Shown: in pieces, positions 52,061 through 61,800 of the stretch | Layout: each line of letters starts with the position of its first letter | Position numbering within the stretch: the first letter of the stretch is position 1 | Assembly: GCA_002421605.1 (NCBI GenBank) | Contig: DISJ01000009.1 | Location: 249,130 to 313,129 of the forward strand | Source: Rhodobacteraceae bacterium UBA6213 | GTDB taxonomy: Bacteria > Pseudomonadota > Alphaproteobacteria > Rhodobacterales > Rhodobacteraceae | DNA: 64,000 nt | Direction: 5' to 3' | Position numbers and translations under genes: made by a program | Notes under the pieces: model-generated | What the model was told of the DNA's origin: nothing | Databases searched by the model: none | The model's input: the letters and a program-made list of their open reading frames with translations, nothing else

Positions 52061-52930
52061 ATGGCCGGTGCTTATGATGATCGTGACGGCAAGATCTGGA
52101 TGGACGGCAAGCTGGTGGACTGGCGCGATGCCAAGGTGCACGTGCTGACCCACGCGCTGCACTATGCCTCGAGCGTGTTCGAGGGCGAGCGGTGCTACAA
52201 CGGGCGTATTTTCAAATCGGTCGAACATTCCGAGCGGCTGCTCCGCTCGGGGCAGCTGATCGATATGACCATCCCCTATACCGTCGCCGAGATTGAAGCG
52301 GCCAAAACCGCGACCCTTGCAGCCAATGGGTTGACCGATGCCTATGTGCGCCCGGTGGCCTGGCGCGGTTCAGGCGAAGACATGGGCGTTGCGGCAAAAC
52401 GCAACCCGGTGCATCTGGCCATCGCGGTTTGGACTTGGGGCGCTTATTATGGCGATGCCAAGATGAAGGGCGCCAAGCTCGACATCTCAAAATGGAAACG
52501 TCCCAGCCCCGAGACGATTCCTTCGGCGGCCAAGGCCGCGGGTCTGTACATGATCTGCACCATTTCCAAGCACGCTGCCGAGGCCAAAGGTTGTTCGGAT
52601 GCAATGATGTTCGATTACCGCGGCTATGTTGCCGAGGCGACCGGGGCCAACATCTTTTTTGTGAAAGACGGTGAAGTTCACACACCTTACGCAGACGCAA
52701 TTCTGAACGGCATCACCCGCCAGACCGTTATCGGGATGCTGCGCGCCAAGGGCATAACGGTGAACGAACGCTTCATTCGCCCCGAAGAGCTTGAAGGCTT
52801 TGAACAGTGTTTCCTTACCGGCACCGCGGCCGAGGTAACGCCCGTGGGCCAGATTGGCGGCTATATGTTTGAAGTAGGCGCGCTGACGCGGGACATCGCG
52901 TCCGAATATGAAAAGATGGTGCGCAGCTGA
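52061..52930 (+). CDS. ilvE: Branched-chain amino acid aminotransferase
   Basis: The 289-residue class-IV aminotransferase has HALHYASSVFEGERCYNGR (about 31-49), the PLP lysine in AAKAAGLY (K158), the normal cofactor Glu in YVAEATGANIFFV (E192), and a C-terminal LTGTAAEVTPV. It makes or degrades Leu, Ile and Val. GGAGG precedes ATG 52061. It serves as the normal comparison for the unusual aminotransferase at 26097-26996. Confidence 0.9.
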   Translation: MAGAYDDRDGKIWMDGKLVDWRDAKVHVLTHALHYASSVFEGERCYNGRIFKSVEHSERLLRSGQLIDMTIPYTVAEIEAAKTATLAANGLTDAYVRPVAWRGSGEDMGVAAKRNPVHLAIAVWTWGAYYGDAKMKGAKLDISKWKRPSPETIPSAAKAAGLYMICTISKHAAEAKGCSDAMMFDYRGYVAEATGANIFFVKDGEVHTPYADAILNGITRQTVIGMLRAKGITVNERFIRPEELEGFEQCFLTGTAAEVTPVGQIGGYMFEVGALTRDIASEYEKMVRS

Positions 52931-52937
52931 CACGCGT

Positions 52938-52962
52938 CGGGGCGGCGGCAAGCGCCGCCCCG
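52938..52962 (+). terminator. Strong GC hairpin after ilvE
   Basis: CGGGGCGGCG-GCAAG-CGCCGCCCCG is a perfect 10-bp stem with a 5-nt loop, 8 bp after the ilvE stop. It lacks a T-run, so it may act with Rho or only stabilise the transcript. Confidence 0.55.
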
Positions 52963-52966
52963 CGCC

Positions 52967-53395
52967 TTAGAGCTTCAAAACCAGATGTGGTACCCCGTCT
53001 GAGGTTTTGTCGCCAGATACACCATCGGCGCCCACCACTTTGGTTACGCGGCTGCGAAAGTTGGAAAAGCTGTCGAACGTGACCACGTCGACGGGCGCAT
53101 CAAACTCTAGCACCACCTGCCAGCGCCCGTCTGATAGCGCGGTAAGGCCAACCACTTCGGCCAGAAACGGCTGTTTCAGATAGTGCCCTTCGACCACCTG
53201 CCCCACCATCACCGGCGGGCGCGGTGCGTTGCCGATAGCGGCGTGCAGTGTATTCCAATCTTTGAATCCGTGGCTTTTGGCCACCAGTTCAAGTGCCTGC
53301 GAATGTCCGATCTCGCGGCCCTCGGCCTGCAAGCTTGCGCGCAAAGCCTTGGCCTGCGCCTTTGCCGCGTCCATGCCGGGAATAAATCCTGCCAT
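52967..53395 (-). CDS. Glyoxalase-superfamily-type small protein (SHSQALELVA domain)
   Basis: The 142-residue protein has a helical N-terminal part with HSQALELVAKSHGFKDWNTLHAA (in pieces, about 30-52), a short domain known in many proteobacterial proteins annotated as glyoxalase superfamily, and a beta-rich C-terminal half (VVEGHYLKQPFLAEVVGL to the end). No catalytic site is evident. AAGGA precedes ATG 53395 at good spacing; the longer 53494 start lacks one. The role is unknown. Confidence 0.68.
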   Translation of the reverse strand: MAGFIPGMDAAKAQAKALRASLQAEGREIGHSQALELVAKSHGFKDWNTLHAAIGNAPRPPVMVGQVVEGHYLKQPFLAEVVGLTALSDGRWQVVLEFDAPVDVVTFDSFSNFRSRVTKVVGADGVSGDKTSDGVPHLVLKL

Positions 53396-53589
53396 GCTGC
53401 TTTCCTTCCCAAACATCGGGGCTTCGCGTGATGGTGCCTGCATTGCCACCGCACCCCTGCTGTTTTGGAACCAGCGGGCAGATCCGGGCTTCACCGTGGC
53501 CCTTTGGCCTGCAGGCGGCAGGGGCCCGGCCCCTAGCGCTTGCGATAATCCGGGGCGCGGGCTGCGTCAAGCCGCGCCGCTACGGCTGT

Positions 53590-53781
53590 TTAGGCCTCGC
53601 GGCCCTTTTCGATGCGCACGAACTCTTCAACGCGGCGGCCTTCGTCGGCACCGTCGCTGCCTTTGCGCTGCAGATCGGTGGTAGCTTTGCTAGGCTTTTC
53701 AGCCCGCTCGATTTCGACATAGGCGCGCAGGCGATCGGCATCTGAATTCGGGCGTTCATGGTCTGCAAGATGTCGCGTCAT
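53590..53781 (-). CDS. Small charged hypothetical protein (63 aa)
   Basis: From ATG 53781 (MTRHLADHERPNSDADRLRA) to TAA, 63 residues, very rich in Arg, Glu, Asp and Lys, with no transmembrane segment. GGAG sits 8 nt before the ATG. I recognise no family. It lies in a gap between the glyoxalase-type gene and a DMT exporter, 53 bp after that exporter's end, on the same strand. Real but unknown is my best reading. Confidence 0.5.
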   Translation of the reverse strand: MTRHLADHERPNSDADRLRAYVEIERAEKPSKATTDLQRKGSDGADEGRRVEEFVRIEKGREA

Positions 53782-53834
53782 GGCGTTCTCCACTGTATTA
53801 CGGACACTCAAGATAACACCTGCGGGGTTAAATT

Positions 53835-54752
53835 TCACCCCTGCGGCGTCATTACCTTGCGTTGACGAGCGCGTTCCAGCCCAAGCGCACGCTCGCGCCA
53901 GATGATCAGCACGCCCGCCAAGATCACCAACGAGGCACCGGCGAGCATGACCAGCGTGGGAACTTCGTCAAAGATGAAATAGCCAATCGCCAACGCAAAA
54001 ATCATCGAGGCATATTCAAAAGGCGCAATCACTCCGGCGTCTGCGTAGCGGTAGCTCGAGGTCAAAAATATCTGCCCCAAGCCGCCAAGAAGCCCCGCCA
54101 GCACCAGCAAAGCCGCCTCGGTGGGGGTAGGAATCACCCAACCAAAAGGCAGCGTGATAAGGCTGAGCACACTGGATGTGACCGAAAACCAGAATACGAT
54201 GGCACTGGTGCGCTCGGTTGCCACCAGCTTGCGCACAAACACCTGTGCCAATGCCGAGCAGAGCGCCCCCATCAACACCACCACAGCACCTAACGCCTCG
54301 CGGTCGTTCGTTACACCTGAACCGCTCAACCGCGGTGACAGCACGATGAGCACGCCCACCAGTCCAAGTGCAACGGCCGTCATGCGAAACGCCCGCACCT
54401 TTTCGCCCAGAAACATCGCCGCAAAAACAACGGTCAGCAGTGGCGAGGCATAGCCGATGGCCGTAACCTCTGGCAACGGCAACAGCCCAAGCCCCGCAAA
54501 CCCCAGCCCCATCGCGGTGGTTCCCAACACACCGCGCCAGACGTGGCCGATGGGGCTAGCAACCCGCACGCCGCTGCGCAGCTCGCGCCGCACCGCCAAC
54601 CAAACCAGAATCACCGGAATCGCGAAGAAAGAGCGAAAGAATACCGCTTCTCCGGCAGGCACATGCGCCGACGACGCCTTGATCAAAGACGACATGGCGA
54701 TGAAAACCAGCACCGAGATCAGTTTTAGTAGGATTCCGCGCAAAGGTGACAT
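53835..54752 (-). CDS. DMT-superfamily (EamA) transporter
   Basis: The 305-residue protein has ten predicted transmembrane helices in two halves (ASPLLTVVFAAMFLGEKVRA; EYASMIFALAIGYFIFDEVPT). Likely an exporter of small metabolites; the substrate is unknown. It is a different subfamily from the DMT protein at 40983-41852. It follows queG by 54 bp on the same strand. Confidence 0.85.
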   Translation of the reverse strand: MSPLRGILLKLISVLVFIAMSSLIKASSAHVPAGEAVFFRSFFAIPVILVWLAVRRELRSGVRVASPIGHVWRGVLGTTAMGLGFAGLGLLPLPEVTAIGYASPLLTVVFAAMFLGEKVRAFRMTAVALGLVGVLIVLSPRLSGSGVTNDREALGAVVVLMGALCSALAQVFVRKLVATERTSAIVFWFSVTSSVLSLITLPFGWVIPTPTEAALLVLAGLLGGLGQIFLTSSYRYADAGVIAPFEYASMIFALAIGYFIFDEVPTLVMLAGASLVILAGVLIIWRERALGLERARQRKVMTPQG

Positions 54753-54806
54753 GGCGCTATGCTAGCGCCCCCAGAACGCCAAAGAAAAGACCGCCCGGCG
54801 TTCTGG

Positions 54807-55832
54807 TTACAATTCTTTGGCCAACCGCGCCGCGGCCCAGATGGCGGCATCACCAACGGCAGGGTCTGCATCGGTGCGCAATCCCTCGGCCACGCTGCGC
54901 AAACTGGCAACGCCCGAATTGCCGATTGCATATAACACGTTGCGCACCATCCGATTGCGCCCGATCCGCTTGATCGGGCTGCCCGAAAACCGCGCCCGAA
55001 ACCCGGCATCATCCAGCGCCGCGAGTTCCGCCAAAAGCGGCGGCCCTGCCTCGCGCGGGGCATAGCGCATCTCGTGTGCCGCTGCGGCAAACTTGTTCCA
55101 CGGGCAAACCGCCAAGCAATCGTCGCAGCCATAGATGCGGTTGCCCAGCAACGGGCGCAGCGCCTCGTCTACAGACCCGCGATGCTCGATTGTCAGATAC
55201 GAAATGCAGCGGCGTGCATCGAGCTGCCAAGGCGCGGGAAACGCCTTGGTCGGGCAGATGTCGAGGCAGGCTGTGCAGACACCGCAATGCTCTGCCTCGG
55301 GCGCATCGGGTTCTAGCTCCAGCGTCGTGAAGATCGCGCTCAAAAAGAACCAGTTGCCCAGATCGCGCGCTAAAAGGTTGGTGTGCTTGCCTTGCCAACC
55401 CAAGCCAGCCGCCGCGGCCAGCGGTTTTTCCATCACCGGCGCGGTATCGACGAACACCTTGATTTCGCACCCCGTCTCGGCCACCAGCCAGCGCCCCAAC
55501 CGCTTTAGCCGCGCTTTGACGATATCGTGGTAATCGCGCCCCTGTGCATAAACGCTGATCGCCCCATGCTCTGGTTTCTGCAAAATCGCCAAAGGATCGC
55601 CTGCGGGCGTATAAACCTCGGCAAGCATCAGAACCGAGCGCGCCTCGGGCCAGAGCACCGCCGGATTGCCGCGCCATTCCATCCGCTCGGCCATCCAACC
55701 CATCTGACCGTGCCGATCAGCCGCTACAAACGCCGCCAGCCGCGCCGCGAGTTCAGGCACCGCGTCGGGCCGCGTGACCCGCGCCTTGGAAAACCCTTCG
55801 CTCAAAGCTTGACTGATCAGCCGCGCCTTCAT
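54807..55832 (-). CDS. queG: Epoxyqueuosine reductase
   Basis: The 341-residue protein has two [4Fe-4S] motifs (CGVCTACLDICPTKAF and CDDCLAVCPWNKF), the cobalamin-domain region, and a C-terminal HEAT-like tail. It reduces epoxyqueuosine to queuosine in tRNA. I start at MKARLISQALSEG (55832), the normal beginning; 55856 adds eight unconserved residues. Confidence 0.93.
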   Translation of the reverse strand: MKARLISQALSEGFSKARVTRPDAVPELAARLAAFVAADRHGQMGWMAERMEWRGNPAVLWPEARSVLMLAEVYTPAGDPLAILQKPEHGAISVYAQGRDYHDIVKARLKRLGRWLVAETGCEIKVFVDTAPVMEKPLAAAAGLGWQGKHTNLLARDLGNWFFLSAIFTTLELEPDAPEAEHCGVCTACLDICPTKAFPAPWQLDARRCISYLTIEHRGSVDEALRPLLGNRIYGCDDCLAVCPWNKFAAAAHEMRYAPREAGPPLLAELAALDDAGFRARFSGSPIKRIGRNRMVRNVLYAIGNSGVASLRSVAEGLRTDADPAVGDAAIWAAARLAKEL

Positions 55833-55896
55833 GCGCCCCCGCGTTCTTGCTGCCAAACTATCGTCGAGCGCGCTTGCGCCAGACCGCCCCGATCAT

Positions 55897-56562
55897 TCAG
55901 AAATCGAGCTCTGCATATTGCGGCGATGGCGGCATCCCGGGCACATGGTCCGCCAAGAGCGAGCGGAACGCCGGGCGCGACTTGATCTTGGCATACCAAT
56001 CCTTGACCGTCACCGAGCGGTCCCAGTCGACATCCGAAATATAGTCGAGGCAACTCAGATGCGCGGCCGCGCAAAAATCGGCAAGCGTCAGCACATCGCC
56101 GGCCAGCCAGCGGCGCTGATCCAGCAACTCGCCCATATAATCGAGATGCCGCTTGACCGCGCTCAGGCCCGATTTCACGGTCTTGCTGTCTGGGTAGCCT
56201 TCTTTGCGAATCTTTTTCCATACCCGCTCGCCCATCACCTTGCTCGTGACCTCGGCGTTAAACTTGTCATCGAACCATGCACACAGGCGGCGCACCTCGT
56301 AGCGCGCTTGCGGATCAAGCGGCAACAAAGGCGGGGTGGGCACCGTTTCTTCGACATATTCGCAGATCGCCTGGCTTTCGGCCATGATCCGCCCGTCAAG
56401 CCGCAGCACCGGCACCTTGCCCGCCGGGTTGCGGCGCAGAAATTCGGGCGAGGCTTCCCAATATCGCTCTTCGACTAGCTCGACCTCGATCTTCTTTTCG
56501 GCCAGCACAAGGCGGACCTTGCGGCAAAAAGGCGAAAGTGCGACGTGGTAAAGACGGTTCAT
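55897..56562 (-). CDS. Glutathione S-transferase family protein
   Basis: The 221-residue protein has a thioredoxin-like N-terminal domain (LYHVALSPFCRKVRLVLAEK; NPAGKVPVLRLDG; ESQAICEYVEE) and a helical C-terminal domain. The S-P-F-C motif near residue 10-13 suggests a Cys- or Ser-type active site. The substrate is unknown. The start is ATG 56562; it lies 64 bp before queG on the same strand. Confidence 0.85.
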   Translation of the reverse strand: MNRLYHVALSPFCRKVRLVLAEKKIEVELVEERYWEASPEFLRRNPAGKVPVLRLDGRIMAESQAICEYVEETVPTPPLLPLDPQARYEVRRLCAWFDDKFNAEVTSKVMGERVWKKIRKEGYPDSKTVKSGLSAVKRHLDYMGELLDQRRWLAGDVLTLADFCAAAHLSCLDYISDVDWDRSVTVKDWYAKIKSRPAFRSLLADHVPGMPPSPQYAELDF

Positions 56563-56685
56563 CCGAATAGCCTGCTTGAGGGTAGCCTCTTCCTGATAGC
56601 GACGGTGCAAGGGTGGATCAATGGGCAAGGCCCGACTTGCCGCGCACTGGCCTGCCGAAACCCGCTTGGATCGCGTGAGACAGGC

Positions 56686-57384
56686 ATGAAAGACACAGCC
56701 TCGCCCACGCGTATAGCAGGCCAAAAGCTTAACCCTGCGCCCGAAACCAGCCTGCTTCCGGTTTTTGGTGCTGCGGCGCTTTGGGTGTTATCGGATTCTG
56801 GCTTTTACTATTTACTGCCCACGCTTGGCATCGACCCCGATTACAACAAGCAAGGCATCGCTATCGCGATGTTCTACACTTTCTGGATCGGGGTCGCGGC
56901 TATTGCCTTCTGGCCCCAGTATGCAAGCTAGCGCCTGTTTGCGCCGTGGCGCACATTTGAAAACCGCCTCGTCAGCTTGGCGATCTGGAGTTTTGCTTTT
57001 ACCGGGGCGGTGGTGTTTGCGGGCTGGATTTTGCCAGCACTGCCGCCTTTCGATCTGCGCGCGGGCGTTACGCCGCCCGCGTTGCCGCTGGCGAACAGTT
57101 GGTATTTCCTGCCAAAATTGATGAAGATCCTGTTTCAACAGTTGCTGGTCATGGCGTTGGTTCTGGTGCTTGCGGCGCGTGGGATGCGTCCTGGCGCTAT
57201 CGCAGTCATTTGCGCTGCGCTTTTTGGGGCGGCGCATCCGTTGCTCGTACTTGGCGGCACGCCTTGGGGCTATGTGATCCGCTTCACGGACATGGCAAGC
57301 CTGTTTGGCCTGGCGTTTCCCTACCTGCTGCTGCGCGTGCCAATGGGGTTGGCGCTCAGCTACATGACGCAGTGGAGCTATTAA
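56686..57384 (+). pseudogene. Multi-pass membrane protein gene interrupted by one in-frame TAG
   Basis: The frame from ATG 56686 reads 81 codons to TAG 56929-56931 and then continues in the same frame to TAA 57382-57384, 233 codons in all. Both parts are hydrophobic with several transmembrane helices (AALWVLSDSGFYYLLPTLG, FWIGVAAIAFWPQYA; AVVFAGWILPALPPF, ILFQQLLVMALVLVLAARG). The sequence around the stop is otherwise intact, so one substitution (TGG to TAG, for instance) or a sequencing error would explain it. The family is not recognised. Confidence 0.7.
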
Positions 57385-57410
57385 GCCGTCGTGCTGAACG
57401 TCGCACGGCT

Positions 57411-58070
57411 TTACGGCACCACTGCTTCGGGCGGCTGAGGCGATGTGAACGCAAACACCATGCCATGTGTCGCAGGCCTGCCCTCGCCTTCACCAAAGTC
57501 TCGCACAGGGTATTCGGCCAGCAACTGCAGCCGGCGGCGCGGCAGATGCTTGCGCCCCGGATCGCCTACCAGAACGGCGATGCCCGCGCTGGTACAGCGG
57601 TCGAACCAGCGGGCCATGCGCGCCCCAACATCGGCGGCATAGAACACATCGCCCGCCGCGATCAGGTCCACTTCGGGTGGTGGTCGGCGTGTAACATCCT
57701 CGCCCCAAACCTCGATGACGACGCCGTTGATATCGGCGTTGAGCGCGCTGGCGGCGGTGCTGAACGGGTTTGTATCGGCGCAAATCACGCGCCGCGCACC
57801 GGCCTTGGCGGCAGCAATGCCAACCACCCCAGACCCCGCGCCAAGGTCAAGCACGCACAGGCCACGCGCGACCTCGGGGGTTTGCAGAATATGGCGCGCC
57901 AGTGCTGCCCCCCCGGCCCAAAGATAGGCCCAATAGGGGGTTGCCCCCAGCCGCGCGAGGCCGCTGCCCGGATGCGCCTGAAAAAGCGTGATTTCAGGAA
58001 GCATCGGCGCCGGGGAGGGGCGCAGGTTTTCGCGGATGAAGGCGGCGGGTTCGGGTAGCGTGCGCCTCAC
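57411..58070 (-). CDS. Class I SAM-dependent protein methyltransferase (ETF-beta lysine methyltransferase-like)
   Basis: The 219-residue protein has SAM motif I CVLDLGAGSGVVGIAA and the acidic motif VICADTN, then AGDVFYAADVG, which resembles the METTL20/ETFB-lysine methyltransferase family known in alphaproteobacteria. It would methylate electron-transfer flavoprotein beta; that target is inferred. The start GTG 58070 overlaps the mtgA stop by 4 bp (GTGA); GTG 58079 is the alternative. Confidence 0.72.
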   Translation of the reverse strand: MRRTLPEPAAFIRENLRPSPAPMLPEITLFQAHPGSGLARLGATPYWAYLWAGGAALARHILQTPEVARGLCVLDLGAGSGVVGIAAAKAGARRVICADTNPFSTAASALNADINGVVIEVWGEDVTRRPPPEVDLIAAGDVFYAADVGARMARWFDRCTSAGIAVLVGDPGRKHLPRRRLQLLAEYPVRDFGEGEGRPATHGMVFAFTSPQPPEAVVP

Positions 58071-58807
58071 TCCCAGCACGCGGTGCGGCCATCCGCCTTG
58101 ATGGTTTCGCCACCATCGGCAATCGCTTCGGCGCGGCGGCTTACGAAAGCCGACGGGTTGGCGGCGTCACGGTGCTTTGGGTCGGGCAAAACGGCGGCCA
58201 GCAGCGCCGCTTGCCGCGCCGTCAGCTTGTCGGGCGTGGTATCGAAATAGCGCTCGGCGGCGGCGTGCACGCCGAAAACCCCGGTGTCAAACTCTGCCAC
58301 GTTCAGATAGACCTCAAGCACCCGACGCTTGGTCCAGACCAGCTCTACCATCGGCGTGATCGCGGCCTCAAACGCCTTGCGTACCCAGCTTCGACCCTGC
58401 CAAAGAAACACATTCTTGGTAACCTGCTGGCTGATGGTCGACCCGCCCCGCGCCCCGCCCTCGGCAATCGCCGCCCGTATCGCGGGCACGTCAAACCCCC
58501 AGTGCAGGCAGAAATTGGCATCTTCTGCGGCCACGACCGAACGCGCCATCACCGGGTTGATATCTTCAAGCGGCACCCATTTGCGATGCGTCTGGCCCAG
58601 CCGCCACCACTCGCCAAGAATGGTCATGGTGACTGGCGGATTGACGAAAGCATAAATCGCAATCGACGCCAGCATCAGCCCGGTCGCCAGCACAGCGCCC
58701 CGCCAGAACCAATACCAGACCCAGCGCAAGGCGCGCGCCATCATGCCGCGGCGCGGCGGTTCTGGCGACTTGGGCGGTTCTGGTGGGGCGGTTCGCTTCT
58801 TTGCCAT
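58067..58807 (-). CDS. mtgA: Monofunctional peptidoglycan glycosyltransferase
   Basis: The 246-residue protein has a Pro-rich start, one transmembrane helix (about 31-55) and the GT51 motifs VVAAEDANFCLHWGFD (catalytic Glu), GGSTISQQVTKNVFLWQGRS and KRRVLEVYLNVAEFDTGVFG. It polymerises lipid II into glycan strands. It lies between gltB and the methyltransferase on the same strand. Confidence 0.92.
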   Translation of the reverse strand: MAKKRTAPPEPPKSPEPPRRGMMARALRWVWYWFWRGAVLATGLMLASIAIYAFVNPPVTMTILGEWWRLGQTHRKWVPLEDINPVMARSVVAAEDANFCLHWGFDVPAIRAAIAEGGARGGSTISQQVTKNVFLWQGRSWVRKAFEAAITPMVELVWTKRRVLEVYLNVAEFDTGVFGVHAAAERYFDTTPDKLTARQAALLAAVLPDPKHRDAANPSAFVSRRAEAIADGGETIKADGRTACWE

Positions 58808-58859
58808 GCCGCAGCTAAGGCACGGCCCCCGCCCCGGTCAAGGGGCAGGGGCGTGCGCC

Positions 58860-61800
58860 TTATTCGGCAGGCATCGCCGCGGCTTCGCGGGTCAGCGGGT
58901 GGGGCAGATGCGCCAACATCTCGCGTGGGCAGACCTGAAGGAAATGGTCCTTTTCTTCGGCCCAGTTTTGCAATATTTCGCGCGCCCTGACGCTGGCGGT
59001 TTCGGCAAAGTGCCTCTCGATCAACCCCTTGAGCTGCGCTTCCCAATGCGGATGCTCGATGCCGCAGGTGACCAGCGTTTCAAGGTTCATGTACCCGCGC
59101 GCGCGGCCCATGGGGTCGTACACATAGGCCATGCCGCCGGTCATGCCAGCGCCAAAGTTGGCCCCGATCGTGCCAAGAATCACTGCCACGCCGCCGGTCA
59201 TGTATTCGCAACCGTTGGAACCGCAGCCCTCGACCACCACTTTGGCACCCGAGTTTCGCACCGCGAATCGCTCGCCCGCGCGGCCCGCGGCAAAAAGGTA
59301 GCCCTCGGTTGCGCCGTAAAGCACAGTGTTGCCGATGATGGTGTTTTCGCTTGCCACCAGGCGGCTGCCCATCGGCGGGCGCACCACGATGATGCCGCCC
59401 GAAAGACCCTTGCCGACGTAGTCGTTCGCGTCGCCCATCACCTCAAGCTTCAGCCCCGGTGCTGCAAAGGCACCCAGCGACTGGCCGCAAGAACCTGTCA
59501 GCTTTATCGTCAGATGGTCCGGTTGCAGCGCGTTTTTCATGCCAAAATTGCGCACGATATGGCTACTTGCGCGGGTGCCGATGGTGCGGTGGGTGTTGCG
59601 CACCGCATAGCTTAGCTGCATCTTTTCGCCGTCTTCAAAGAAGCGCGCGCCATCACGCACGATTTCCGCATCAAGCGTGTCGGGCACATGGTTGCGCGGT
59701 TTCGAGCGGTCGTAAACGATCCTGTCAAAGCCATCGACGGTTATCAGCAGCGGGTTCAGGTCAAGGTCATCTAGGTGCTCTGATCCGCGGCTGACCTGCG
59801 CCAGAAGGTCGGCGCGCCCGATCACCTCATCAAGTGTGCGCGCGCCAATGCTGGCGAGGATTTCACGCACTTCTTGCGCGTAGAAGGTGATCAGGTTCAC
59901 CACCTTGTCGGCGGTGCCGTTGAACTTGGCGCGCAGCACCGGGTCTTGGGTGCACACGCCCACCGGGCAGGTGTTGCTTTGGCACTGGCGCACCATGATG
60001 CAGCCCATCGAGATCAGCGCGGCGGTGCCGATGCCGTATTCTTCGGCACCCATCATTGCCGCCATCACGATGTCGCGGCCAGTGCGCAAACCGCCATCGG
60101 TGCGCAGCGTCACGCGTTCGCGCAGGCGGTTCATGGCCAGCACTTGGTGCGCTTCGGTGAGCCCCATTTCCCACGGCAGGCCCGCGAACTTGATCGAGGT
60201 CGCCGGGCTTGCGCCGGTGCCGCCGTTGTGGCCCGAAATCAGGATCACGTCGGCCTTGGCCTTGGCCACGCCCGCAGCGATGGTGCCAACGCCCGAACTT
60301 GCCACCAGCTTGACCGTGACCTTGGCGCGCGGGTTGATCTGCTTGAGGTCATAAATCAGCTGCGCGAGGTCTTCGATTGAATAGATGTCGTGGTGCGGCG
60401 GTGGGCTGATTAGCGTGACGCCGGGGGTGGAATGGCGCAGCCGTGCGATCAGCGAAGTCACTTTCATGCCCGGCAATTGCCCGCCTTCGCCGGGCTTGGC
60501 GCCCTGGGCTACCTTGATTTCAAGCTCTTCGCAGGCGTTGAGGTATTCGGCCGTCACGCCAAAGCGTCCCGAGGCGACCTGTTTGATCTTGGCCGAGGGG
60601 TTATCGCCGTTTGGTTCGGGCACAAAATGCGCCGGGTCTTCGCCGCCCTCGCCGCTATCGGATTTGGCGCCGATCCGGTTCATCGCTACGTTCAACAGCT
60701 TGTGCGCCTCGGGCGACAGCGCGCCAAGGCTCATGCCGGGTGTCACAAACCGCTTGCGGATCGAGGTGATACTTTCCACCTCTTCGATCGGCACCGCTTT
60801 ACCCAGTGGCTTGATGTCGAGCAGATCGCGCAGATGAATCGGCGGATTGGCCCGCATCATCGCGGAATACTGCTTCCAGAGGTCGAAATTGCCCTGCTCG
60901 CAAGCGGTCTGCAACAGGTGCATCGAGGGCGCTTCCCAAGCGTGCTTTTCGCCCGATTGGCGCGCCTTGTAGAAGCCTCCGACTGGCACGATGTCTTGCT
61001 CGCCGCGCCAGGCGCGGGTGTGTAGCTGTTCCAGTTTGCGTTGGATGCCGTGCAGGCCAATCCCGGAAATGCGGCTTGGCATGCCGGGGAAATATTCGGC
61101 CACCATCGCGCGGCTTAGCCCCACCGCTTCAAAGTTCAGCCCGCCGCGGTAGCTGGAAATCACCGAAATGCCCATTTTAGACATGATTTTCAGCAGCCCC
61201 GCGTCGATCGCGTCGCGGTAACGGCGCATCGCCTCCTCCAGCGTGCCATCCAGCAACCCGCGCGAGACGCGGTCGGCCACGCTGTCTTGTGCGAGGTAGG
61301 GGTTTACCGTGGTGGCACCACAACCGATCAGTACCGCAAAGTAATGCGGGTCGATACATTCGGCTGATCGCACGTTGACGCTGGTAAAGGTGCGCAAACC
61401 TTTGCGCGTCAACCAGCTATGCACTGCGCTGGTGGCCAGAATCATCGGCATCGGCACCCGCTCGGGGCTTTGCGCCTCGTCGGACAGCACAATGTGGTTG
61501 GCCCCCGAACGTACCGCATCCTCGGCCTCGGCGCGAATCCGTTCCAGCCCGTCGCGCAGCGCCTCTTGCCCGCCGCCCACGGGGAAAGTGCAGGCGATGG
61601 TGGTGACAGAGCCGCCAAACTGCCGCTTCATTTCCTCGAACTCACCGTTGGCGATGAACGGGCTTTCGAGAATCAGAATCTCAGTCTGGCTGCTGTCTTC
61701 GTCGAGCACGTTCTTTAGGTTGCCAAAGCGGGTCTTGAGGCTCATCACCCGGCTTTCGCGCAAGCTGTCGATTGGCGGGTTGGTGACTTGGCTAAAGTTC

